From assembly GCA_017623155.1 (NCBI GenBank), contig JAGAPR010000047.1, forward strand, positions 1 to 64,000: a DNA stretch of 64,000 bases, given 5' to 3'. The notes below the pieces were generated by a model that worked only from the letters and a program-made list of their open reading frames with translations, searched no databases and was not told where the DNA came from. Position numbers and translations under genes: made by a program. Below are positions 1 to 7,430 of this stretch, one piece after another (position 1 is the stretch's first letter; every line of letters starts with the position of its first letter). The stretch comes from Prevotella sp. Lineage in GTDB: Bacteria; Bacteroidota; Bacteroidia; Bacteroidales; Bacteroidaceae.

Positions 1-2
1 GC

Positions 3-137
3 GAGACAACAGGCATCAGCACTGTGAAAGACAACACAGTAAAAGACAACACGATATATAATCTCAACGGTCAGCGTGTGGCAGCTCCCGCAAAGGGCCT
101 CTACATCATGAACGGCAAGAAAGTGGTGATAAAGTAA
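3..137 (+). CDS. C-terminal end of a secreted protein with Por-type tail (partial)
   Basis: The reading frame is open from the window edge to a TAA at 135-137. It ends in a run containing IYNLNGQRV, PAKGLYIMNG and KKVVIK. This is the short C-terminal beta-strand tail typical of Bacteroidales secreted proteins handled by the type IX system (GQRV... GxYIxxGKKV.K pattern, known from Por-type sorting domains). The rest of the protein lies upstream, so its function cannot be read. The downstream small peptide gene starts 38 bp later on the same strand and may share its transcript. The assignment of the tail is secure as a pattern; actual type IX export is inference, supported by porU and porV elsewhere in the window. 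Confidence 0.7.
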   Translation, partial: ETTGISTVKDNTVKDNTIYNLNGQRVAAPAKGLYIMNGKKVVIK

Positions 138-175
138 TTATCTTATAAATTAAAAATTCTAAATAATAAAAAGAC

Positions 176-367
176 ATGAAAAAGTATATAAAACCAAATA
201 CGGAAATCCTTGATGTGGAAGTAGAAACACTGTTGAATGAAGCAAGCCCCGGCGGCATCGTATTCGACGAGAGCGGCAACACAGGCTCGGCAATATTCGG
301 TAATGGAAACGCCACCGGCGACGCATTCTCAAAAGGCCATATCGACCTTTGGGGCGACGACGAATAA
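176..367 (+). CDS. Small peptide of unknown function (63 aa)
   Basis: The 63-residue product begins MKKYIKPNTEILDVEVETLL and continues into a glycine-, asparagine- and aspartate-rich acidic tail with an SPGGIVFDES stretch. There is no signal peptide or membrane segment. Bacteroidales carry many tiny genes that start MKK.YIKP and then diverge; their role is not established. It follows a secreted-protein gene by 38 bp and is followed by a strong terminator at 436-473, so it ends its transcription unit. The EASPGG segment resembles a double-glycine leader end only superficially and no peptidase or exporter gene is adjacent. Codon usage looks coding, and the clean start and terminator placement support a real gene. 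Confidence 0.65.
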   Translation: MKKYIKPNTEILDVEVETLLNEASPGGIVFDESGNTGSAIFGNGNATGDAFSKGHIDLWGDDE

Positions 368-435
368 ATTGAACGCAATAAAAAGAGTATAGCAAAAATC
401 CGTAGCACCAGTTACGGTTAATAGAAAAGTAAATG

Positions 436-473
436 TGAAAAGCGGCTGTCCGTGAGGATAGCCGCTTTTTTTT
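436..473 (+). terminator. Rho-independent terminator
   Basis: Arms 441-450 and 457-466 form a 10-bp stem (agcggctgtc with gatagccgct, one G-T pair) around a short loop, followed by a run of eight T. It ends the unit with the small peptide gene and separates it from the convergent SRPBCC gene. Confidence 0.85.
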
Positions 474-498
474 GGGGGGGGAATCAAGAGGGTCTCCC

Positions 499-912
499 CT
501 ACTCGTACGGTATCATTGCCAGTGCATCGGCAATCTTCTCGAGTCCGTCTTGCAACGGTCCCGACACCATTCCCTTGATAAACGGATTGAGGTCGGCCTC
601 GAGCGTGAGCTTCATCTTGCTCGACGTCTCGGTGACAGGCAGCACCTGTATCCATAAATAAAAGGGTATGGGCGACTGCACAGCCTCAAACTTAACACAC
701 TTTGGCTCCTCGCGGTTTATTATCCGCATGGTAAGTTCGCCCACGGGAGCGACATTGATGCTCACCGAATCGTGATCGAAACGGAAATCCTTAACCTTGT
801 CTTCGGGCACGCGGTCGCGCACACGCTCTAAATTCTCCAAATTGCTGATACCGCCATATACGGCCGCCTGCGAATAAGGAATCTGTTTTATACTGCTTTC
901 AAACTTGCTCAT
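499..912 (-). CDS. SRPBCC-fold protein
   Basis: A 137-residue soluble protein. It starts MSKFESSIKQIP and has the alternating beta pattern and C-terminal amphipathic helix (PLQDGLEKIADALAMIPY) of the START/SRPBCC (polyketide cyclase-like) fold. The family binds hydrophobic ligands in a helix-grip pocket; no specific ligand or reaction can be read here. Its stop faces the terminator at 436-473. The start lies 6 bp after the pyrE stop on the same strand, so it is probably co-transcribed with pyrE. This order is common in Bacteroidales but says little about function. The fold call is from sequence pattern only. Confidence 0.75.
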   Translation of the reverse strand: MSKFESSIKQIPYSQAAVYGGISNLENLERVRDRVPEDKVKDFRFDHDSVSINVAPVGELTMRIINREEPKCVKFEAVQSPIPFYLWIQVLPVTETSSKMKLTLEADLNPFIKGMVSGPLQDGLEKIADALAMIPYE

Positions 913-918
913 AATCTT

Positions 919-1551
919 TTATTTCTTCCACTCCGACGGATTGCCCCGCCACTCGTTTAGCACTTCGATATCGGCGGCGGCGATGTATCCGGTCTCGGCC
1001 GCAATGGCCACCACATGCTCGTAGTCGGTGAGGGTGACAAGCTTCACACCGGCATCGGCAAAGGCCTTTTCGGCCACGGGGAAGCCGTAGGTGTAAGAAG
1101 CTACCATGCCCACAACCTCGCAACCGTGCCGGCGCAGAGCCTCAACGGCTTTCAGACTGCTGCCGCCCGTGGAGATGAGATCCTCCACGACGACGACTTT
1201 CATGCCCGGCGTGAGGTCGCCCTCGATGAGGTTAGCCATGCCGTGATCCTTCGGTTTGCTGCGCACGTAGGCAAAAGGCAGACCCAGTTGGTCGGCAACG
1301 AGGGCGCCCTGTGCTATCGCTCCCGTAGCCACGCCGGCCACGGCCTCAGCCTCGGGAAACTGCTCCTGTATGGCGTGACACAGCTCGAGCTTCACGAAAC
1401 TGCGCAACGCAGGGTATGCAAGAGTCTTGCGATTGTCGCAATAAAACGGCGATTTCCATCCCGACGCCCATGTGAACGGGTCGTTGGGTTGCAGCTTTAT
1501 AGCTTTGATGTCGAGCAATTTCGACGCGAAAATGTTTTTGATTGTATCCAT
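919..1551 (-). CDS. pyrE: Orotate phosphoribosyltransferase
   Basis: PyrE joins orotate to PRPP to make orotidine 5'-monophosphate, the fifth step of pyrimidine synthesis, in the cytoplasm. The 210-residue protein has the type I phosphoribosyltransferase PRPP loop VVVVEDLISTGGSS at about residues 118-131 and an upstream GVATGAIAQGALVAD segment. Length matches the family. A TAAATTTG -7 box at 1583-1590 gives it its own promoter downstream of comF. The SRPBCC gene follows after 6 bp. Identification is secure. Confidence 0.95.
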   Translation of the reverse strand: MDTIKNIFASKLLDIKAIKLQPNDPFTWASGWKSPFYCDNRKTLAYPALRSFVKLELCHAIQEQFPEAEAVAGVATGAIAQGALVADQLGLPFAYVRSKPKDHGMANLIEGDLTPGMKVVVVEDLISTGGSSLKAVEALRRHGCEVVGMVASYTYGFPVAEKAFADAGVKLVTLTDYEHVVAIAAETGYIAAADIEVLNEWRGNPSEWKK

Positions 1552-1582
1552 ATCTTTATTGTTTATGTTTATTTTCCGCTTG

Positions 1583-1590
1583 CAAATTTA
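1583..1590 (-). promoter_or_regulatory. -7 promoter box of pyrE
   Basis: The minus strand reads TAAATTTG, matching the Bacteroidetes TAnnTTTG -7 consensus, 31 bp upstream of the pyrE ATG. No clear -33 TTTG is at ideal spacing. Confidence 0.5.
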
Positions 1591-1607
1591 CTAATTTAAA
1601 TTTGGAA

Positions 1608-1635
1608 TTACGAATGTGGTATTACGAATGTGGTA
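1608..1635. repeat. 14-bp tandem repeat, two copies
   Basis: The word attacgaatgtggt occurs twice back to back (1608-1621 and 1622-1635), then starts again as att. It sits just downstream of the comF stop. A related word, gaattacgaatggtg, builds the large hairpin at 30914-30975. Confidence 0.8.
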
Positions 1636-1636
1636 T

Positions 1637-2338
1637 TCAATAGTGCGAAAATGACAGGGCGAGAATGCTCACGGTGACGCCTTCCGCCTCGCCGACGGCA
1701 CGGGCACACGACAGCATCGTGGCTCCGGATGTTATCACATCGTCGACAAGCAGCACGTGGCGGCCCGAGATCCGCGAAGCGTCGGCAAGGCGGAAAGCGC
1801 CCTCCACATTGTCCATCCTGTCTTCGCGGCTCAGCTTTGTCTGACTGATGATAAAACCGGTGCGCTCCACTGCGCGCGTATCGACAGGCAATCCCGTGAT
1901 TTCGGCCATGCCGCGGGCAAGCTCTTCGCTCTGGTTGTAGCCCCTCGCACGGCGGCGCTTGCGGGCCAACGGCACGGGAACAATAATGTCGATACCGCTG
2001 AAAAAGCCGTATGCCGCAAGTTCCGTAGCCATCAACCGCCCTATATAGCGGCACGCATCGACATCGCCCCGATACTTCATGGCGTATATGACAGCGGCCG
2101 ACTCGGCTTTCGGACGGAAGAAAAAGAACGCCGCCGCACGACAAACATCCACCCTACCCCAGAACAAACGGGCCACGACATTGTCTTGCGGCGTGCTATA
2201 ATAATATGTGCGCGGCAGATGCAGCAGGCACGACGAGCACACGACACGCTCGGAAACGGCAAGTCGCGCCCCGCATGCGACACACCTGCGGGGTGCCACG
2301 AGGTCAAACAGACGAGTGAGAATACTTTGCCGCATCAC
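1637..2338 (-). CDS. comF: ComF-family phosphoribosyltransferase-like protein
   Basis: A 233-residue protein with an N-terminal zinc ribbon (CVACGARL at about 18-25, then CSSC at about 34-37) and a C-terminal phosphoribosyltransferase-type loop HVLLVDDVITSGATM near residue 195. This is the ComF/GntX architecture. ComF proteins are linked to DNA uptake in naturally competent bacteria, though many carriers are not known to be competent. The ATG overlaps the recX stop by 4 bp (ATGA), so the two are translationally coupled; recX follows prmC in the same direction. No other competence gene is in the window. Confidence 0.85.
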   Translation of the reverse strand: MMRQSILTRLFDLVAPRRCVACGARLAVSERVVCSSCLLHLPRTYYYSTPQDNVVARLFWGRVDVCRAAAFFFFRPKAESAAVIYAMKYRGDVDACRYIGRLMATELAAYGFFSGIDIIVPVPLARKRRRARGYNQSEELARGMAEITGLPVDTRAVERTGFIISQTKLSREDRMDNVEGAFRLADASRISGRHVLLVDDVITSGATMLSCARAVGEAEGVTVSILALSFSHY

Positions 2339-2799
2339 TCTTCGGGAATATCCATGCAGCGACGAATGACATCCGTCGTGAAGCCGCGTCCCATGGCAAA
2401 GCGCGTAAGTTTCATGTTCATCTCATAATCGCTTGCCGCCTTTATGCTCCTGCGCTTGGCACGAAGCAGCGGTTGCAGCACGGCGATATATTCCTCGTCG
2501 GCGACATCATCGAGCGCCGCGCGGCGTATATCGTCGGCAATCCGCTTCTGCCACAGAGCCTGCTCGATTTTCCTACGCCCCCATTTGCCGTATTTCACCT
2601 TGTCGGCCACGAAAGCGCGGGCATAGCGTTCGTCGTCGACAAACTTACCCTTGGTGAGGTATTGCATCACTCTCGCCTGCTCGTCATCGGTCAATTCCCA
2701 GCGGTGCATCTTCTCCTGCATCTCATACTCGCAATGCTCGCCACGCGCACAGAGCGATGTGAGCCTCAGCAAAGCCTCTTTTTCTGTTATCTTATTCAT
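2335..2799 (-). CDS. recX: Regulatory protein RecX
   Basis: RecX binds RecA filaments and inhibits recombinase activity. The 154-residue protein has the family's repeated three-helix units, including LTSLCARGEHCEYEMQEKM near the start and KGKFVDDERYARAFVADK in the middle, the latter matching the diagnostic lxdD.rfA..fv pattern. It is short for the family but complete. It lies 21 bp after the prmC stop and overlaps comF by 4 bp, forming prmC-recX-comF. RecA is not in the window. Confidence 0.88.
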   Translation of the reverse strand: MNKITEKEALLRLTSLCARGEHCEYEMQEKMHRWELTDDEQARVMQYLTKGKFVDDERYARAFVADKVKYGKWGRRKIEQALWQKRIADDIRRAALDDVADEEYIAVLQPLLRAKRRSIKAASDYEMNMKLTRFAMGRGFTTDVIRRCMDIPEE

Positions 2800-2820
2800 C
2801 GTTTTTTATCGTATTTTGCA

Positions 2821-3675
2821 TCATTTCACGGCGGCCTCGCACCTCGCAGCCACGGCAAAACGCTCCTTGCCGCAACTGTCTTTCACTGTCTCCACACGGC
2901 AAAAGCCCATGTCGCGCAACATAGCGGCAAGCTCATCGGAATATAACGGGTTTATCTCGAAATACAACAATCCGCCCGGTCGCAGCGCATTCACGGCATA
3001 AAGGGCAATGGCGCGATAGAATTTCAACGGATTGTCATCGGGTACAAAGAGTGCCGTATGCGGCTCATAATCGAGCACATTGCGCTCCATCGCCGCACGT
3101 TCGCAATCGCATATATACGGCGGATTGCTCACGATGATGTCGTATTTGGAATTGTCGTCGGGCGGATTTAAGGCATCGCGACGCTCAAAAAGCACATCGG
3201 CCCCCAACTCACGGGCATTGCGACCGGCTATCGTCAGTGCCTCGCAGGATATATCCCACGCCGTAACCGCAGCTCCGGGAATGTCGAGTGCCAGCGTGAC
3301 GGCGATGCAACCGCTTCCCGTGCCTATGTCGAGAATGGCGGGCGAAAGACTTTCCCCGGCCGCATCGCGCACAATCATCGCCACAAGTTCCTCGGTCTCG
3401 GGGCGCGGAATGAGCACTCCGGGAGCCACACGGAACTCACGACAATGGAAATCGGCACGCCCGAGAACATACTGCACGGGCTCGGCGGTCATCAGGCGGG
3501 CTGCAATTTCTCCAAGCTCTCGGCTCTCGTCTGCCGTTAATTGTGTAACTTTGCCACAGTAAACATCGGTTGCCGACATGCCGAAACGCACATCAAGCAC
3601 ATAGCGGGCAATGGCTTTTGCCTCGCCTTGACCGTAGATCGGAGTCAACTTACGCCACAGTTCTTCATATGTCAT
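2821..3675 (-). CDS. prmC: Peptide chain release factor N5-glutamine methyltransferase
   Basis: PrmC methylates the glutamine of the GGQ motif in release factors RF1 and RF2. The protein has a class I methyltransferase motif ILDIGTGSGCIAV and the N5-glutamine signature VSNPPYICDCE. A longer frame is open upstream to 3891, but the start at 3675 (MTYEELWRKLTP, 284 aa) is preferred: it matches the usual N-terminus, and the upstream residues are cysteine- and phenylalanine-rich junk read from the divergent ribD region. A TACCTTTG -7 box lies only 7 bp before this ATG, so the transcript may be nearly leaderless, and the longer start would lie upstream of the transcript start. recX and comF follow. 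Confidence 0.93.
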   Translation of the reverse strand: MTYEELWRKLTPIYGQGEAKAIARYVLDVRFGMSATDVYCGKVTQLTADESRELGEIAARLMTAEPVQYVLGRADFHCREFRVAPGVLIPRPETEELVAMIVRDAAGESLSPAILDIGTGSGCIAVTLALDIPGAAVTAWDISCEALTIAGRNARELGADVLFERRDALNPPDDNSKYDIIVSNPPYICDCERAAMERNVLDYEPHTALFVPDDNPLKFYRAIALYAVNALRPGGLLYFEINPLYSDELAAMLRDMGFCRVETVKDSCGKERFAVAARCEAAVK

Positions 3676-3682
3676 GATGGTA

Positions 3683-3690
3683 CAAAGGTA
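3683..3690 (-). promoter_or_regulatory. -7 promoter box of prmC
   Basis: The minus strand reads TACCTTTG, an exact match to the strongest Bacteroidetes -7 form, 7 bp before the prmC ATG at 3675. Transcription starting about 7 nt downstream of the box would begin at or next to the start codon. Confidence 0.65.
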
Positions 3691-3784
3691 GTAAAATATG
3701 GGAGATGAGCCAAACGGGAGAGGAAGAAAAGACAAGAACTCGGAGAACTCCGAGCACTCCGAACACTCAAAAAAACAAAAGACA

Positions 3785-4705
3785 ATGAACAAAGAAGACG
3801 AAAAATACATGCGCCGATGCCTGCAATTGGCACGATGCGGAATGATTGGGGCACGGCCTAACCCCATGGTAGGTGCCGTGATAACGCACAACGGACGGAT
3901 TATAGGCGAGGGTTATCACATAAGATGCGGCGAAGGACATGCCGAAGTGAATGCTTTCGCTTCCGTAAAGCCTGCCGACGAGCCGCTGTTGCACGACGCC
4001 ACGATATACGTAAGTCTCGAACCGTGCGCCCATTACGGCAAGACCCCGCCGTGCGCCGAACTCATAATAAATAAAGGTGTGCGCCGGGTGGTTGTGGGAT
4101 GCACGGATATTTTCGCGAAAGTGCACGGTCGCGGCATTGAAATGATACGCCAAGCGGGAATAGATGTCACTGTGGGAGTGCTCGAACAGGAATGTATCGA
4201 ACTTAACAAACGCTTCTTCTCTTTTCACGGCAAGCACCGTCCTTACATTATTTTAAAGTGGGCACAGACGGCCGATGGCTTCATCGACGACCACTTCCGC
4301 CCAGCCATGATATCCACTCCGTTCACGCAGATGCTCTGTCATAAACTGCGCACCGAGAACGATGCCATCCTCGTGGGACGCGTGACGGCCGAGCGCGACC
4401 GTCCGAGATTGGACGCCCGACACTGGACCGGACACGCTCCGGTGCGGATAACGCTCGGGCACGACACCGACCTCTGCCGCCTCATGAACGAGCTTTACGA
4501 CAAAAACATACAGTCGCTGATTGTGGAGGGAGGCGCAAAGACGCATCGCTCGTTCATCGAAGCCGGACTGTTTGACGAAATAAGAATGGAGATTTCGCCG
4601 ATAACCGTAGGAGGCGGAACGGCGGCACCGGCTCTGCCGGCGGGCATCCGAGCCGTGGAAGACAAGTTATATGACGGCAACCGGATAATAACATACAGGC
4701 TATGA
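3785..4705 (+). CDS. ribD: Bifunctional riboflavin deaminase/reductase RibD
   Basis: RibD deaminates and then reduces the pyrimidine intermediate of riboflavin synthesis. The deaminase domain (about 1-145) has the zinc motif GHAEVN with His52 and Glu54, and EPCAHYGKTPPCAE with Cys81 and Cys90. The reductase domain (about 150-306) has RPYIILKWAQTADGFID and SLIVEGGAKTH. The start at 3785 is chosen over an in-frame ATG at 3698, because the extra 29 residues are a low-complexity repeat (NSENSEHSEHS). At 306 aa it is shorter than most RibD. The loss lies between RITLGHDTDL and LMNELY (about residues 221-236), where other members carry tens more residues, so the reductase half may be altered. It is divergent from prmC. 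Confidence 0.88.
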   Translation: MNKEDEKYMRRCLQLARCGMIGARPNPMVGAVITHNGRIIGEGYHIRCGEGHAEVNAFASVKPADEPLLHDATIYVSLEPCAHYGKTPPCAELIINKGVRRVVVGCTDIFAKVHGRGIEMIRQAGIDVTVGVLEQECIELNKRFFSFHGKHRPYIILKWAQTADGFIDDHFRPAMISTPFTQMLCHKLRTENDAILVGRVTAERDRPRLDARHWTGHAPVRITLGHDTDLCRLMNELYDKNIQSLIVEGGAKTHRSFIEAGLFDEIRMEISPITVGGGTAAPALPAGIRAVEDKLYDGNRIITYRL

Positions 4706-4727
4706 GCACTCAAAGAGCTCTGAGCAC

Positions 4728-5186
4728 TCATCCTTTTCGTCCGAAGTCGGCCGGCACCTCGCCCCACTTCTTCGTCTCCCACTTTATTATCGGAGTCTTA
4801 TAATTGTGCGTGGCGAGCCAGTGCTCAGCACGGGCAATAACCTTAAACAGCTCTTCGGTTTGCGGCGTGCGTGGGAGCTTCGTCTTACATTTACGCTTGC
4901 TCACCCACAGTATGGCATTGTAGCTGTCGGAGTATATTGCCTTGTTTATGCCGTGCTGCTCCATGAGTGCCAGAGCATGTACGATGGCAAGAAACTCACC
5001 GATATTGTTCGTGCCGTGCACAGGGCCGTAGTGAAACACCTGCTGCCCCGTGGCAAGATCGATGCCGCGATATTCCATCGGCCCGGGATTTCCGCTGCAA
5101 GCCGCATCCACGGCCCATGCGTCTGCCCTCACATCAAGATGCAAAGGCAGCACGGTATCATGACGATAATCAGGAGGATTGAACAT
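4728..5186 (-). CDS. rnhA: Ribonuclease HI
   Basis: RNase HI cuts the RNA strand of RNA-DNA hybrids during replication and R-loop removal. The 152-residue protein carries the acidic active-site residues in order: Asp27 in VDAACSGNPG, Glu64 in TNNIGEFLAIVHAL, Asp87 in IYSDSYNAILWV, and a C-terminal Asp147 in ADFGRK. Length and motif order fit a stand-alone bacterial enzyme with no N-terminal hybrid-binding domain. It follows argS on the same strand across a 109-bp gap holding a large inverted repeat at 5202-5287. It converges with ribD. Confidence 0.9.
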   Translation of the reverse strand: MFNPPDYRHDTVLPLHLDVRADAWAVDAACSGNPGPMEYRGIDLATGQQVFHYGPVHGTNNIGEFLAIVHALALMEQHGINKAIYSDSYNAILWVSKRKCKTKLPRTPQTEELFKVIARAEHWLATHNYKTPIIKWETKKWGEVPADFGRKG

Positions 5187-5201
5187 ACCTTTTTAAATTT
5201 A

Positions 5202-5287
5202 AGAGTTATGAGTTCAGAGTGAATAGTCATGATATGCTTTCAAGACATAAAAGTAATCATAACTATTCACTCTGAACTCATAACTCT
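5202..5287. repeat. Large inverted repeat (32-bp arms) between argS and rnhA
   Basis: Arms 5202-5233 and 5256-5287 are reverse complements with a single mismatch, around a 22-bp loop. The words (agagttatgag, ttcagagtgaa) recur near 57573-57590 (aatcataactcttcactctg). The T-tract is weak on both strands, so it is better seen as a dispersed palindromic repeat that may also stop transcription than as a standard terminator. Confidence 0.85.
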
Positions 5288-5295
5288 GAACTCAT

Positions 5296-7116
5296 TTACA
5301 TGCGCTCCGGCACTTCTATGCCGAGAAGCGACATGCCGTTACGTATCACCTTGGCCACATTACGTGCGATAACGAGACGAAGCAACTTCTTGTTTTCGTC
5401 CTCTTCCCTCAATATGCTGTAATCGTGATAGAACTGGTTGAACTCTTTTGTCAGTTCATAACAATAGTTTGCTATGCCGCTCGGGCTGTAATCCTTGCCT
5501 GCCTGCGCCACGACAGTGCCGTAATCGCTCATCTTCTGTATCAGCGCTGTCTCTTTTTCGTTGAGACTTACCTGCATACCGGCCACTGTTCCGGCGGTGT
5601 CTATGCCCGCGGCTACCGCCTTGCGCATGATGCTTCGTATGCGGGCGTATGTGTATTGTATGAAAGGGCCGGTGTTACCGTTGAAGTCTATCGACTCTTC
5701 GGGATTGAAAAGCATGTTCTTCCGGGCATCGACTTTCAGTATAAAATACTTCAACGCACCCATGCCCACGATGCGGGCAATTTCCGCACGCTCGCTATCC
5801 GTCATGTCGTCGAACTTGCCGGCCTCCTCGCTTGTGCGGCGGGCGTCGTCGACCATGAGCGACATGAGATCGTCGGCATCCACCACCGTGCCCTCGCGGC
5901 TCTTCATCTTTCCGTTCGGCAGTTCCACCATACCGTATGAGAAGTGCACAAGTTCGCGTCCCCACTTAAATCCGAGGCGGTCGAGAAGTATCGAGAGTAC
6001 TTGGAAGTGATAGTTCTGCTCGTTGCCCACAACGTATATCATCTTGTCTATCGGGAAATCCTTGAAGCGCATCTCGGCCGTGCCTATGTCCTGAGTCATA
6101 TAAACGCTCGTGCCGTCGCTGCGCAGCAGGAGTTTCTTGTCGAGTCCTTCGTCGGTGAGATCGGCCCACACGCTGTTGTCGTCGTGGCGCTCGAAGAGTC
6201 CTTTTGCCAGTCCCTCCTCTACCTTTGCCTTGCCTTTAAGATATGTTTCGCTCTCATAGTATATTTTGTCGAAGCCCACTCCCATGGCCTTGTATGTCTC
6301 GTCGAAGCCTGCATATACCCAGTCGTTCATCCGCTTCCACAGCGCGCGCACCTCGGCATCGCCCTGTTCCCACTTCACGAGCATGTCATGGGCTTCCTTT
6401 ATCAGCGGAGCCTCGTCCTTGGCTTTCTTCTCGGCAGCCTCATCGTCCATGCCTTCGGAGATGTATTTGTCTTTCAGTGCGGCCACCTCTTCGCGATAGT
6501 GTTTGTCGAAAGCCACGTAATAGTCGCCTATCAGGTGGTCGCCTTTCTTGCCGCTTGTCTCGGGCGTTTCGCCATTGCCGTATTTCAGCCATGCCAGCAT
6601 CGACTTGCAGATATGTATTCCGCGGTCGTTCACGATGTTTGTCTTCACCACATTGTTGCCGTTGGCCTCCATAATCTGCGCGAGGCTCCAACCGAGCAGG
6701 TTGTTACGCACGTGTCCGAGATGGAGGGGCTTGTTGGTGTTCGGCGACGAGTATTCTATCATCACGAGAGGCGAGTCGGCCCCGGCCTTACGGTGTCCGT
6801 AAGCGTCATCGGCATCTATCCCGGCGAGCATGTCAAGCCAAGCCGCGTCGGCAACACACAGGTTCAGGAAACCTTTCACCACATTAAATGAGGCCACGGC
6901 CGGGCATTTCCCGGTCAGAAAGGCTCCTATTTCGGCTGCAGTGTCTTCCGGCTTTTTCTTCGACATTTTCAAAAACGGGAACACCACGAGTGTGAGATTT
7001 CCCTCAAACTCCTTCTTTGTCTTCTGCAACTGCACCATCTTCTCAGGCACGTCTACGCCGTAAAGAGCTTTCACGGCTTCAATGGCAGACTCGCAAATTT
7101 GCTTCTCTATACTCAT
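5296..7116 (-). CDS. argS: Arginyl-tRNA synthetase
   Basis: ArgRS charges tRNA-Arg with arginine. The 606-residue protein has the class I HIGH motif as HLGH at residues 132-135 (SSPNTNKPLHLGHVRNNLLG), the KMSKS-like motif as KMKSREG near residue 405, and the C-terminal anticodon-binding DALR domain (FIQYTYARIRSI and NQFYHDYSIL). Length is normal. A TACCTTTG -7 box at 7148-7155 lies 31 bp upstream of the ATG. rnhA follows beyond a palindromic repeat. Confidence 0.96.
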   Translation of the reverse strand: MSIEKQICESAIEAVKALYGVDVPEKMVQLQKTKKEFEGNLTLVVFPFLKMSKKKPEDTAAEIGAFLTGKCPAVASFNVVKGFLNLCVADAAWLDMLAGIDADDAYGHRKAGADSPLVMIEYSSPNTNKPLHLGHVRNNLLGWSLAQIMEANGNNVVKTNIVNDRGIHICKSMLAWLKYGNGETPETSGKKGDHLIGDYYVAFDKHYREEVAALKDKYISEGMDDEAAEKKAKDEAPLIKEAHDMLVKWEQGDAEVRALWKRMNDWVYAGFDETYKAMGVGFDKIYYESETYLKGKAKVEEGLAKGLFERHDDNSVWADLTDEGLDKKLLLRSDGTSVYMTQDIGTAEMRFKDFPIDKMIYVVGNEQNYHFQVLSILLDRLGFKWGRELVHFSYGMVELPNGKMKSREGTVVDADDLMSLMVDDARRTSEEAGKFDDMTDSERAEIARIVGMGALKYFILKVDARKNMLFNPEESIDFNGNTGPFIQYTYARIRSIMRKAVAAGIDTAGTVAGMQVSLNEKETALIQKMSDYGTVVAQAGKDYSPSGIANYCYELTKEFNQFYHDYSILREEDENKKLLRLVIARNVAKVIRNGMSLLGIEVPERM

Positions 7117-7147
7117 ATCTTGATTTTATTTATTATCGTTTTGCCTG

Positions 7148-7155
7148 CAAAGGTA
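7148..7155 (-). promoter_or_regulatory. -7 promoter box of argS
   Basis: The minus strand reads TACCTTTG 31 bp upstream of the argS start codon. Confidence 0.65.
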
Positions 7156-7347
7156 CTTAAAATATGGTAATTCGACAAACAATATAAAAATGAATTGCGC
7201 GCGCGAGCGCTTAAACGCGATATAAAAAAGCACGCCGAAAGTATCCGGATTGTCCTTAAACGGCTAAAAAATGGCCATAAACAAACAAAATGTAACAATT
7301 ATATTGATTTTCTTTGCAAATAATAACACTTTAACGGAAATATATTG

Positions 7348-7355
7348 TACCTTTG
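7348..7355 (+). promoter_or_regulatory. -7 promoter box of the secreted-protein pair
   Basis: TACCTTTG lies 75 bp upstream of the ATG at 7431. Predicted transcription start is near 7362, leaving a leader of about 70 nt with no obvious hairpin. Confidence 0.65.
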
Positions 7356-7430
7356 TCACCGAGAGTATAAACATTTGCGAAAAGCAGACATACAACGTCT
7401 GCTCGGAACATAAACAAAATCAAAAAAAAC

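Noticed and set aside
3546-3553. TAACTTTG box as a ribD promoter
   Set aside because: It lies inside prmC coding sequence 230 bp upstream of ribD; chance matches of this short box within genes are expected.
3698-3784. N-terminal extension of RibD
   Set aside because: The extra residues are a low-complexity product of repeat words and overlap the prmC promoter region.
5944-6891. Plus-strand frame of 315 codons opposite argS
   Set aside because: Shadow of argS codon bias; no domain or start context.
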